Positions 1 through 6,286 of a stretch of 9,642 bases of DNA are shown here, one piece after another. The position numbers and the translations under genes were made by a program. How positions within the stretch are numbered: position 1 is the stretch's first letter; every line of letters starts with the position of its first letter. The notes beneath the pieces were generated by a model that had not been told where the DNA came from, made no database searches, and saw only the letters and a list, made by a program, of their open reading frames with translations. This DNA comes from Coriobacteriia bacterium (GTDB lineage Bacteria > Actinomycetota > Coriobacteriia > Coriobacteriales > QAMH01), in NCBI GenBank assembly GCA_900758075.1, contig CAAEQF010000113.1, forward strand, positions 1-9,642, in the 5' to 3' direction.

Positions 1-187
1 CCTGCGCCTGGACGATTTCGGGGTCGACCGGCTGGATGGCCGTGACCTCGGTCGTGTTCTGGGCGGTGACGGCAGTGAGCGCGCAGGTGGCGTAGACGCC
101 ATGCGCCGCCGCCGTCTTGAGGTCGATCTGCATGCCTGCGCCGGCGCAGCTGTCCGAGCCGGCGATAATGAGAATGCTCGTTGTCAT
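1..187 (-). CDS. thiD: ThiD, hydroxymethylpyrimidine/phosphomethylpyrimidine kinase (partial, N-terminal 62 residues)
   Basis: ThiD phosphorylates hydroxymethylpyrimidine and then its monophosphate with ATP, giving the pyrimidine half of thiamine; it is a cytoplasmic enzyme of the ribokinase-like fold. Only the N-terminus is in the window and the gene continues past the left edge. The visible protein begins MTTSILIIAGSDSCAGAG. It carries the family's first signature, G-S-D-S-x-x-G-A-G-x-Q-x-D-L-K-T, at residues 10-25, followed by the expected A-x-G-V-Y and T-A-V-T-A-Q-N-T stretches. The ATG at 187 is chosen because the signature then sits at the usual distance from the start. A GGGG at 200-203 is the only purine-rich stretch upstream, and it lies at the 3' edge of a TPP riboswitch, which supports the identification independently. 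Family call is seen in sequence; the full gene length cannot be judged here. Confidence 0.93.
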   Translation of the reverse strand, partial: MTTSILIIAGSDSCAGAGMQIDLKTAAAHGVYATCALTAVTAQNTTEVTAIQPVDPEIVQAQ

Positions 188-193
188 AATCGT

Positions 194-276
194 ATTCGGC
201 CCCGCATTACCGGAACCGTCCTTTCGGTCGCGATGGGTGTTCGCCTCTCAGCCGCCCGAAACGGACAGCTCCCGAT
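194..276 (-). promoter_or_regulatory. TPP (THI-box) riboswitch in the thiD leader
   Basis: The minus strand contains the two strongest THI-box motifs in the right order. GGCTGAGAGG lies at about 244-253, and GGTAATGC lies at 204-211, within the P5 hairpin CCG-GUAAUG-CGG. A P3-like stem GUCCG-UUU-CGGGC precedes the GGCUGAGA, GGG and ACCC can close P2, and UCGG (272-275) pairs with CCGA (196-199) as P1. CGGGAGC at the 5' side resembles actinobacterial TPP elements. The usual ACCUGAUC stretch is diverged, reading ACGGUUC. The aptamer ends only a few bases from the thiD ATG, and the only SD-like GGGG (200-203) lies next to P5. I therefore infer translational control: TPP binding would hide the ribosome site. 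The location before a thiamine gene fits established knowledge of this riboswitch class. Confidence 0.85.
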
Positions 277-294
277 CTTGTCTCGACGGTGACA

Positions 295-303
295 ATGGTA
301 GCA
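295..303 (-). promoter_or_regulatory. Possible extended -10 promoter for thiD
   Basis: The minus strand reads TGC-TACCAT, an extended -10 pattern. It would place the transcript start near 288, just upstream of the riboswitch. I see no convincing -35 at 16-18 nt. This is an inference from position and one hexamer. Confidence 0.33.
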
Positions 304-323
304 CGCGGCGTTGCGCGAACGTG

Positions 324-329
324 TAGAAT
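324..329 (+). promoter_or_regulatory. Possible -10 box for the sortase gene
   Basis: TAGAAT on the plus strand is one base from TATAAT. It would start a transcript near 336, about 37 nt before the sortase ATG at 373. No good -35 hexamer is visible. It lies in the 185-nt divergent region shared with thiD, so the two genes would be transcribed from separate, back-to-back promoters. Confidence 0.3.
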
Positions 330-372
330 CCGAAAACGTCCACATGCGCGACACGAGGGAAACGAGGGCTGC

Positions 373-1107
373 ATGACAGCTGCAAAGACCGCACATACGA
401 AGCGCCGCAGCCGCGTGTTGCTCGCCATCGAGATCGTCTGCCTTGTCGTCGTGGCGATCTGCGCCGTCGTGCTCGTGAGGGAGGTCGGCAGCTACGTTGC
501 CGACGACAACGACTTCAAGGCGGTCACGCAAAGCACGGGCAGGGACATCTCCGCCCTCAAGGCGCAAAACGCGGATTGCGTCGGCTGGATCTCCGTCGCC
601 GACACGCGCATCGACTACCCCGTGATGTACACGCCGCAGGACCCCGAGTACTACCTGCACCGCAACTTCGAGAAGAAGGACTCGCGCGCGGGGACGCCGT
701 TCCTCGGCGCGGGCAGCAACCCCGACGACCAGCGCACCAACAGCCAGATCGTCTACGCGCACCACATGCGCGACGGCAGCATGTTCGGCGAGCTCGAGAA
801 GTTCAACGACTCCAAGTTCCTGAACGAGCACTCGATCGAGTACACGACGCTGGCAGGCACGGCGAGCTACCAGCCCATCGCGGCGTTTTACGTGGACCTT
901 TCCGGCGGGAACGTGTGGGAGTACTGGAACAGCGTCGGCGCGCTCGACGAACGAGGGTTCGACACGCTCGTTTCCACGGCCAAGCAGCACTCCGTCGCCG
1001 ACGCATCTGCCAGCGCATCGTACGGCGACAAGCTGCTCATGCTCTCGACCTGCAGCTACGGAACCTCCGAGCAGCGCTTCGTGGTGCTCGCGAAAAAGAT
1101 GGGCTAA
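373..1107 (+). CDS. srtB: Class B sortase (SrtB-type cysteine transpeptidase)
   Basis: Sortases cleave a C-terminal sorting signal of secreted proteins and join them to the cell wall or to each other. This 244-residue protein has a short basic N-terminus (K-R-R at 10-12) and one membrane segment at about 14-36, giving an N-in, extracellular-domain-out anchor. The catalytic triad is visible: His130 in Y-A-H-H-M-R-D-G-S-M-F-G, Cys227 in L-S-T-C-S-Y, and Arg235 in S-E-Q-R-F-V-V-L-A. The D-G-S-M-F-G after the His, together with L-S-T-C-S-Y, is the class B pattern. The start at 373 is preferred over an in-frame start at 289 because it has GAGGG just upstream and puts the membrane helix near the N-terminus. 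The gene stands alone: no pilin or sorting-signal protein lies beside it, so its substrate cannot be named. It is divergent from thiD and convergent with rluD. Confidence 0.9.
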   Translation: MTAAKTAHTKRRSRVLLAIEIVCLVVVAICAVVLVREVGSYVADDNDFKAVTQSTGRDISALKAQNADCVGWISVADTRIDYPVMYTPQDPEYYLHRNFEKKDSRAGTPFLGAGSNPDDQRTNSQIVYAHHMRDGSMFGELEKFNDSKFLNEHSIEYTTLAGTASYQPIAAFYVDLSGGNVWEYWNSVGALDERGFDTLVSTAKQHSVADASASASYGDKLLMLSTCSYGTSEQRFVVLAKKMG

Positions 1108-1124
1108 GCATCCGCGCCTCCAAT

Positions 1125-1244
1125 GCATGGGGTACGTGGCAGTGCCACATTTTTCGCGCAGCGTGCATGGGATGTGTGGCAGTGCCACCGTTTTCGCGCA
1201 GGGGACGTGGGATGCGTGGCAGCGCCACTCCTCTTGCGCGTCCT
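1125..1244. repeat. Three tandem 40-bp units, each with a GTGGC/GCCAC palindrome
   Basis: Units begin at 1125, 1165 and 1205 with an exact 40-bp period. Each has a G-rich lead (GCATGGGGTAC, GCATGGGATGT, ACGTGGGATGC), then a 13-bp core at 1136-1148, 1176-1188 and 1216-1228, then a T-rich/CGCGCA tail that decays in the third unit. The core is GTGGCAGTGCCAC in the first two copies and GTGGCAGCGCCAC in the third. As RNA each core folds as a 5-bp stem with a 3-nt loop. The units fill most of the 162-nt gap between the converging sortase and rluD genes. They are not coding: translations across them are low-complexity repeats. I do not recognise the family. A bidirectional terminator cluster, a REP-like element or a protein-binding array are all possible. 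Confidence 0.85.
1136..1154 (+). terminator. Possible Rho-independent terminator of the sortase gene (first repeat unit)
   Basis: In the first 40-bp unit the stem GUGGC-AGU-GCCAC is followed directly by A and five U, about 30 nt after the sortase stop. The stem is only 5 bp, so it is a weak terminator on its own. The second unit has CG plus four U after the same stem, and the third has no clean U run. Direction is inferred from the U run, which lies on the plus-strand side only. Confidence 0.38.
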
Positions 1245-1249
1245 ACGCG
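1237..1249. repeat. Short inverted repeat downstream of rluD
   Basis: CGCGT and ACGCG flank CCT, forming a 5-bp palindromic stem about 20 nt past the rluD stop. No U run follows it on the minus strand, so it is at best a weak mRNA-end hairpin. A similar CGCGT/ACGCG stem occurs at 8925-8938. Confidence 0.4.
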
Positions 1250-1269
1250 GGGGAGATCTTGGCGCGCGA

Positions 1270-2304
1270 CTAGCCGAGAATCTCGTGGCCGTAGGACGTT
1301 CGGCCCATGCTGCGCTCCGCAAGCACGTCGAGCACCTCTTGCAGATCGTCGGGCAGGGCATCCCTGAAAGTCAACGTCTCGTGGGTGACGGGATGTTCGA
1401 ACTGCAGACGGTACGAGTGCAAGAACTGCCGGTCCAACCCCAGCTCGGTCTTGAGCGCCGCATCGCGGTTGCGCGCCTTGGCATTTGCCGCCCGGCCGTA
1501 GAGCGGGTCTCCTACCACGGGGTGCCGCGTGTAGGCCATGTGCACGCGGATCTGATGCGTGCGCCCCGTGTAGAGATGGCATTCCAGCAGCGTGTAGCCC
1601 TCGTCGCGCAGCCCCGCCTCGAAGCGCTCGAGCACGCTGAACGTGGTGATGGACGACTTGGCGTTGACGTCTTCGCTCACGGCCATGCGCGTGCGGTCGG
1701 TGACGTTGCGCGCGATGGGCGCGTCGATCATGCCCGTGTCATGGGCGAGGTTGCCGTGGACGAGCGTCACGTAGCGACGGTCGATGTCGCGCATGCGTAT
1801 CCCGTCTTGCAGGGCGGCAGCAGCCACGTCGGTCTTGGCCGCGAGCATGAGACCGCTCGTGTCGGCATCGAGGCGGTGCACGATGCCCGGGCGGTCCTCC
1901 CCCTGCACGTGCGCGAGGTTGTTCTCGCCGCAGTGGGCGACGAGCGCATTCGCGAGGGTGTCGTCGTAGTGCCCGCGCGCCGGATGGCAGACAAGCCCCG
2001 GCTGCTTTGAGAGCACGATCAGGTGCTCGTCCTCGTAGCGGATGTCGAGGGGGATGTCGTAGTTGGGAACGACGATGCTGGGAGCCGCGCTACGCGGCGG
2101 GACCTCTATGTGGACCTCGTCTCCGGCGAGCACGAGGCGCTTTTTCGTGGCGGACTCGCCATTCAGGAGAATGCGCCCCGATTCGATGAGGCGCACGACG
2201 GAAGAGCGCGAGGCGATCGATTCTATACCCAGGTTGGCGACGAGCAGATCCAAGCGCGTGCCCTGCTCGTCGGGCGTGACGACATGAGTATAGGTTTCGA
2301 CCAT
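1270..2304 (-). CDS. rluD: RluA/RluD-family 23S rRNA pseudouridine synthase
   Basis: This 344-residue enzyme isomerises uridines to pseudouridine in RNA; RluD-type members act on helix 69 of 23S rRNA. An S4 RNA-binding domain covers about residues 16-68, including R-L-D-L-L-V-A and the L-I-E-S-G-R-I-L-L-N-G motif. The catalytic domain follows, with Asp146 in the family signature H-R-L-D-A-D-T-S-G at 143-151, then R-R-Y-V-T-L at 176-181 and the T-G-R-T-H-Q-I-R-V-H stretch at 246-255. S4 plus this catalytic domain is the RluD/RluC-like layout, and length is typical. The exact target uridine cannot be proved from sequence. The ATG at 2304 is preferred to longer in-frame starts because the S4 domain then begins at the usual distance, and because it sits 4 nt after the lspA stop with AGGGA just upstream. 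It is the last gene of the ileS-lspA-rluD run. Confidence 0.94.
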   Translation of the reverse strand: MVETYTHVVTPDEQGTRLDLLVANLGIESIASRSSVVRLIESGRILLNGESATKKRLVLAGDEVHIEVPPRSAAPSIVVPNYDIPLDIRYEDEHLIVLSKQPGLVCHPARGHYDDTLANALVAHCGENNLAHVQGEDRPGIVHRLDADTSGLMLAAKTDVAAAALQDGIRMRDIDRRYVTLVHGNLAHDTGMIDAPIARNVTDRTRMAVSEDVNAKSSITTFSVLERFEAGLRDEGYTLLECHLYTGRTHQIRVHMAYTRHPVVGDPLYGRAANAKARNRDAALKTELGLDRQFLHSYRLQFEHPVTHETLTFRDALPDDLQEVLDVLAERSMGRTSYGHEILG

Positions 2305-2308
2305 GTCC

Positions 2309-3037
2309 CTATTCGTTTCCCCGTGCCGTCGTGCCGTGCTCCTCGCAAGAGGGCTTTTGCCCGGGCGCGTTGTCCGCCTCGGCGTTTCTGGCATCCCCAC
2401 TCTCGAATTTTGCCTCGTAGGCGGCCACGTCTGCCTCCCACTCGGCGTCTTCGGCATCGGTGCCCGCACGACGTGCAGCCTCGGCCTTGGCCTTTGCCAC
2501 CTGCGCCTCGCGGCGTGCCTGCCGTGCTGCCGCCTTCTCGTCGAGCGACGCCTTGATCTCCTTCTCGTCGGCGTGGATATGCGAGAACATCGTCACGAAC
2601 AGCAGTACCACGCCAATGGTGATGCACATGTCGGCGATGTTGAAGACTGGGAAGTCGACGAACGTGAACTGGATGAAATCGACGACATAGCCCGTGGTCA
2701 GGCGATCAATACAGTTGCCGATGCCGCCGGCGGCGATGAGCCCCAGCGAGACGATCTCGAGTGTGCGCGTCTGCTTGGCGAGCACGATCCAGACCACGAT
2801 GGCGATGACGATGATGGCCGCCATCGCGACGAAGAGCATGCCGCCGCCCTGACCCATGCCAAACGCCGCGCCGCTGTTGTGCACGAGCGTGAGCGCGATG
2901 GGGCCGAGGTCGTATCCGATCGACCCCATCTGGAGATTCTGGGCAGCCCAGGACTTGAAAACCCGGTCCGTCGCCACCAGCCACACGGCCAGTAGCGCGA
3001 ACAGGAGGATGTCGAACTGTTTGCGACTAAGCTTCAA
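2309..3037 (-). CDS. lspA: Lipoprotein signal peptidase (signal peptidase II) with a long charged C-terminal tail
   Basis: LspA is a membrane aspartic protease that cuts the signal peptide from diacylglyceryl-modified prolipoproteins. The 242-residue protein has four membrane segments at about 9-23, 66-87, 95-108 and 133-152. Conserved blocks are D-R-V-F-K-S-W (24-30), N-S-G-A-A-F-G (54-60), G-G-I-G-N-C-I-D-R with catalytic Asp111, and V-F-N-I-A-D with catalytic Asp136. The core ends near residue 155, like the roughly 160-residue family norm. About 85 further residues follow, rich in Ala, Glu, Lys and Arg, likely a cytoplasmic helix or coiled coil (about 158-190) and then a disordered acidic tail. 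The start is a TTG at 3037 that overlaps the end of ileS by 11 nt, with GGAGAG just upstream. No ATG or GTG lies before the first membrane helix. Overlap with ileS and the 4-nt gap to rluD point to co-translation. Confidence 0.96.
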   Translation of the reverse strand: MKLSRKQFDILLFALLAVWLVATDRVFKSWAAQNLQMGSIGYDLGPIALTLVHNSGAAFGMGQGGGMLFVAMAAIIVIAIVVWIVLAKQTRTLEIVSLGLIAAGGIGNCIDRLTTGYVVDFIQFTFVDFPVFNIADMCITIGVVLLFVTMFSHIHADEKEIKASLDEKAAARQARREAQVAKAKAEAARRAGTDAEDAEWEADVAAYEAKFESGDARNAEADNAPGQKPSCEEHGTTARGNE

Positions 3038-5861
3038 GGCTCTCCACTACCTCGTGACAGCGGGCGCACAGGCCGTCTTCGCCCAGCTCGCGAAAGTTCC
3101 AGCAACGCGGGCACTTCTCGCCTGCCGCGGGAGCGACCGTCGCGCTCGGCTCGACGGCGGACTCGTCAACGTCGATCCTGACAGATGCCACGATGAACAT
3201 CTCGGCCAGCGCCTCGGTGCCACGCGCCTCAAGCACAGCGGCGGTATCGGCGTTGCAGACGATCGTCGCAGCAGCCTCCTGGCTCTTGGTGAGCAACTCG
3301 GCGTTGCGCGCCTCCTCGATCGCCTTGGTGACGGCGTCACGCGCGACCGTGACGGTCTCGTACGTCGCAAGGATCTGCTCGCGCTCGGCCGCGGGAACCT
3401 GCGGGACGAAGTCATCCTCGTGCATCCAGCTGGCGAGCTGGATGGACGGCTCGTGGTCGGGCCCCTTCAGGCCCTCGGGATACTTCTCGTAGACCTCGTC
3501 GGTCGTGAACGTGAGGATGGGCGCCAGCTGGCGAACCATGGCCTCGAGCATGTTCGCGAGCACCGTCTGGGCACTGCGGCGTCCGACGCTGTCGGCGGCG
3601 TCTGAGTACAGGCGGTCCTTGACGGCATCGAAGTAGACGGAGCTGATGGAGACGACGTAGTCGTACCACCCGCGGAAGGCGGAGTGGAAGTGGAACTCGT
3701 CGTAGTGCCTGGTCGTCTGGTTGGTGAGCTCGATGAGGCGCGCAAGTGCCCACTTGTCGAACTCGAGCATGTCATCGGCGCTCACGAAGTCGTCTCTCGT
3801 GAAGTCGTTGAGGTTGCTGAGCAGGTAGCGGTACGTGTTACGGATGCGGCGGTACGCCTCGGACGTGCGCTGCAGGATCTCGTCGCTCACGCTCACGTCC
3901 TGCGAGTAGTCGACGGAGCCGACCCACAGCCTGAGCACGTCTGCGCCGAGCTCGGCGCAGACCTTGTTGGGATCGATGACGTTGCCGATGGACTTCGACA
4001 TCTTGCGGCCGTTCTCGTCGACGGTGAAGCCGCAGCTCATAACGGCTTTGTACGGTGCCTCGCCATAGGCGCCGACGCTCGTCAAAAGCGAGGACTGGAA
4101 CCAGCCGCGGTGCTGGTCGGAACCCTCGAGGTACAGGTCGGCAGGGCGGCGCAGGTACGGACGGGCCTCGCAGACGCTCGTGTGCGAGACGCCCGACTCC
4201 CACCAGACGTCGAGGACGTCTTTCTCGCCCTCGAGATTATGGCTGCCGCAGTTGGGGCAGCACACCGTCGACGGCAGGTACTCCTTGGGGCTCGTGGTGT
4301 ACCACGCATCGGCGCCCTTTGTCTTGAACAGCTCGATGACGGCGTCGAAGGACTCTTCAGTTGCCACGGTCTCGCCGCATTCTTTGCACTTGAAGACGGG
4401 GATGGGAACGCCCCAGTAGCGCTGGCGGCTGATGCACCAGTCGGGACGCTCCTCGACCATGGAGCCGATGCGGTGCGACGCCCACTCGGGAATCCACTGC
4501 ACGCGGGTCTCAATCTGGTCGAGCGCGCGCTGGCGCAGCGACGTCTTGTCCATGGAGACGAACCACTGCGTGGTGGCACGGAAGATGACCGGCTGCTTGC
4601 AGCGCCAGCAATGCGGGTAGCTGTGGCTGATGTCCTCGTGCAGCAGCAACATGCCGCGTTCGCGCAGCCACTCGATGATATGCGGGTTGGCCTCGTTGAC
4701 CTCCATGCCGCCCCAGGGGCCGCCGGTCCCGATGGCATCACCTTGGTAGAAGCACCCGTTGTCGTCGACGGGCATGACCAGCGGCACACCGAACTTTAGG
4801 CCGGCATTGTAGTCGTCGACGCCATGGCCGGGTGCGGCATGGACGATGCCGGTGCCGTCTTCGAGCGTGACGTAGTCGGCGTAGATGAACTGGCCGGTCT
4901 CGCCCTGATCGCCGAAGATCGGCTGCTTGTACATGTTGCCGACGAGCTGCTCGCCCGTGCGCTTCCAGACCTCGCCGGATGCGTCACGTACGAGCTCGTA
5001 GTCCCAGTCGAACTTGGCGCAGCATTTCTCGGCCAGCGCCTCGGCAAAGATCGTGGGGCGTCCGTCGTGCATGACGGCGACGTAATCTGCCTCGGGATGC
5101 AAGATGACCGCTTCGTCGGCGGGAAGCGTCCACGGCGTGGTGGTCCAGATCGCGACGTCGACCGCGCCCTCGTAGGCCTCGAGACCCTCGGGGGTCGTCG
5201 TCAGCTCGAAGCGGACAAAGATCGCGGGGCTGACCTCGTCGGAGTATTCGATTTCCGCCTCGGCGAGCGCCGTGTGGCAGTGCGAGCACCAGTGAATCGG
5301 CTTGCGGCCGCGATAGATTGCGCCCGCGAGGTACATCTTCTTGAAGACCTCGATGTTGCCCGCCTCGTATTCGGGGAGATAGGTCAGGTACGGGTCGAAC
5401 CACTCGCCCGTCACGCCAAGGCGCATGAAGCCCTTGCGCTGCCCGTCGAGCTGCTTGGTGGCGTAGTCACGGCAGATCTTGCGGAAGGTGGGCGTGTCGA
5501 TCTTGGCCATCTTCTCCTTGCCGAGCTGCTCTTCGACCTTGTTCTCGATGGGCAGGCCGTGGCAGTCCCATCCGGGAACGTACGGCGCGTAGTAGCCCTG
5601 CATGGACTTGTACTTGACGATGATGTCCTTCAAGACCTTGTTGAGCGCGTGCCCGATGTGGATGGGGCCGTTGGCATACGGCGGGCCATCGTGCAAGACG
5701 TAGGTATCGTGGCCCTCGTTCTTCTTGAGGACCTCGTGGTAGAGGTCCATCTCGCCCCACTTCTTGAGTCGCTCGGGCTCGTGCTGCGGCAGCCCCGCCT
5801 TCATCTTGAAGCTGGTCTTGGGCAGGTTCATCGTGTGCTTGTAGTTGGGTGTTTCAGACAT
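3027..5861 (-). CDS. ileS: Isoleucyl-tRNA synthetase
   Basis: IleS charges tRNA-Ile with isoleucine in the cytoplasm and edits mis-activated valine. The 944-residue protein has class I signatures HIGH at 68-71 and K-M-S-K-S at 620-624. The editing (CP1) domain lies roughly at 200-410 and includes W-T-T-T-P-W-T-L-P (239-247) and G-T-G-I-V-H-A-A-P-G-H-G (336-347). The anticodon-binding region begins near F-D-K-W-A-L-A-R-L (701-709). The C-terminal zinc finger Cys917, Cys920, Cys932, Cys935 marks the bacterial type 1 enzyme, which is normally mupirocin-sensitive. Extra CxxC pairs occur at 492/495 and 535/538 and may bind a second zinc. The ATG at 5861 is chosen over an in-frame start at 5894 because it has AGAAAGAG upstream and gives the normal N-terminus. 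It follows the DUF3467 gene after 90 nt holding a strong inverted repeat, and overlaps lspA by 11 nt. Confidence 0.98.
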   Translation of the reverse strand: MSETPNYKHTMNLPKTSFKMKAGLPQHEPERLKKWGEMDLYHEVLKKNEGHDTYVLHDGPPYANGPIHIGHALNKVLKDIIVKYKSMQGYYAPYVPGWDCHGLPIENKVEEQLGKEKMAKIDTPTFRKICRDYATKQLDGQRKGFMRLGVTGEWFDPYLTYLPEYEAGNIEVFKKMYLAGAIYRGRKPIHWCSHCHTALAEAEIEYSDEVSPAIFVRFELTTTPEGLEAYEGAVDVAIWTTTPWTLPADEAVILHPEADYVAVMHDGRPTIFAEALAEKCCAKFDWDYELVRDASGEVWKRTGEQLVGNMYKQPIFGDQGETGQFIYADYVTLEDGTGIVHAAPGHGVDDYNAGLKFGVPLVMPVDDNGCFYQGDAIGTGGPWGGMEVNEANPHIIEWLRERGMLLLHEDISHSYPHCWRCKQPVIFRATTQWFVSMDKTSLRQRALDQIETRVQWIPEWASHRIGSMVEERPDWCISRQRYWGVPIPVFKCKECGETVATEESFDAVIELFKTKGADAWYTTSPKEYLPSTVCCPNCGSHNLEGEKDVLDVWWESGVSHTSVCEARPYLRRPADLYLEGSDQHRGWFQSSLLTSVGAYGEAPYKAVMSCGFTVDENGRKMSKSIGNVIDPNKVCAELGADVLRLWVGSVDYSQDVSVSDEILQRTSEAYRRIRNTYRYLLSNLNDFTRDDFVSADDMLEFDKWALARLIELTNQTTRHYDEFHFHSAFRGWYDYVVSISSVYFDAVKDRLYSDAADSVGRRSAQTVLANMLEAMVRQLAPILTFTTDEVYEKYPEGLKGPDHEPSIQLASWMHEDDFVPQVPAAEREQILATYETVTVARDAVTKAIEEARNAELLTKSQEAAATIVCNADTAAVLEARGTEALAEMFIVASVRIDVDESAVEPSATVAPAAGEKCPRCWNFRELGEDGLCARCHEVVESLEA

Positions 5862-5897
5862 GGTGCTCTTTCTCGCGTGACAAGTTGTATCCAAGCA

Positions 5898-5950
5898 GGT
5901 ACGGCGCGCGCACGTGCGCGGGCGTCGCTTCCCCCGAGTTCAGCCGTACC
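5898..5950 (-). promoter_or_regulatory. Structured leader upstream of ileS: 8-bp inverted repeat enclosing a 14-bp palindrome
   Basis: GGTACGGC (5898-5905) and GCCGTACC (5943-5950) are perfect inverted repeats. The segment between them holds a perfect 14-bp palindrome, CGCGCACGTGCGCG (5907-5920), and a GGG/CCC stretch that could form another short stem. In minus-strand RNA this gives a closed multi-branch fold ending about 36 nt before the ileS ATG. No U run follows, so it is not a standard terminator. Attenuator, mRNA-stability element or end of the DUF3467 transcript are possible. I looked for T-box hallmarks (UGGNACCGCG) and did not find them. Confidence 0.45.
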
Positions 5951-5951
5951 C

Positions 5952-6221
5952 TCAGTTCATGCTCTTCTCGAGGTGCTTGGCAATGTGCTCGTTCAACGTC
6001 TCGGAAAGGTTGGCAAGAGCACTCGTCGGCATGATGACGCGCGAGACGAGGTGTGCCGGAAGTTCATTGCCCTTCTTGTTGGCATGGTCGACGTAGAGGA
6101 AGTCGATGCGCGACTCCGCGTTGACCGTGCTCACGATGGACGCGTTCGCGTAGACGCCGCACGCGCGCTCGGGCGTGGTCTCGACGCGAAACTGCACTTG
6201 GTTTTCATTCTTCTCTGGCAT
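5952..6221 (-). CDS. Small DUF3467-family protein
   Basis: This protein of 89 residues resembles the DUF3467 family: a conserved G-V-Y-A-N-A (about residues 23-28), a central hydrophobic strand R-I-D-F-L-Y-V-D (38-45), and a V-S-R-V-I-M-P-T-S-A-L (61-71) block followed by a C-terminal helix S-E-T-L-N-E-H-I-A-K-H-L. The family has no established biochemical role; it is a cytosolic protein with no signal peptide or membrane segment. Two upstream in-frame ATGs exist at 6242 and 6227. I prefer 6221 because AGAAAGGA lies 7 nt before it, whereas the same motif is only 1 nt from the ATG at 6227 and absent before 6242. A TACAAT box at 6255-6260 would give a leader of about 25 nt. It lies just upstream of ileS on the same strand and may be co-transcribed through the 90-nt structured gap. 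Family call rests on recalled motif pattern, not on a search. Confidence 0.78.
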   Translation of the reverse strand: MPEKNENQVQFRVETTPERACGVYANASIVSTVNAESRIDFLYVDHANKKGNELPAHLVSRVIMPTSALANLSETLNEHIAKHLEKSMN

Positions 6222-6254
6222 GCTCATGTCCTTTCTAGACATACGTGGCTAGAG

Positions 6255-6260
6255 ATTGTA
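6255..6260 (-). promoter_or_regulatory. Possible -10 box before the DUF3467 gene
   Basis: The minus strand reads TACAAT, one base from TATAAT, in the 65-nt gap after cca. It would begin transcription near 6248. No clear -35 is visible 16-18 nt upstream. The same hexamer occurs before cca. Confidence 0.36.
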
Positions 6261-6286
6261 CCGCAAGCGCGTCGGTATAGGGGGAT

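Noticed and set aside
184..1188. A 334-codon minus-strand open frame across the thiD leader and the sortase gene
   Set aside because: It is antisense to the sortase gene with its clear catalytic motifs, and runs through the repeats and the riboswitch; the product is Arg/Val-rich with no domain.
1125..1244. CRISPR array
   Set aside because: The 40-bp units are contiguous and degenerate with no unique spacers, and no cas gene is present.
2309..2570. The lspA tail as a separate gene fused by frameshift
   Set aside because: The frame is continuous, ends 4 nt before rluD, and the tail has no domain of its own or start with a ribosome site.
5263..5290. A copy of the GTGGCAGTGCCAC repeat inside ileS (reads GTGGCAGTGCGAGC)
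   Set aside because: It encodes the conserved W-C-S-H-C-H-T-A-L-A stretch of IleS and lacks the palindrome's second arm and the flanks; chance similarity.
5862..5951. T-box riboswitch for ileS
   Set aside because: No UGGNACCGCG-like sequence and no room for a full Stem I in 90 nt.
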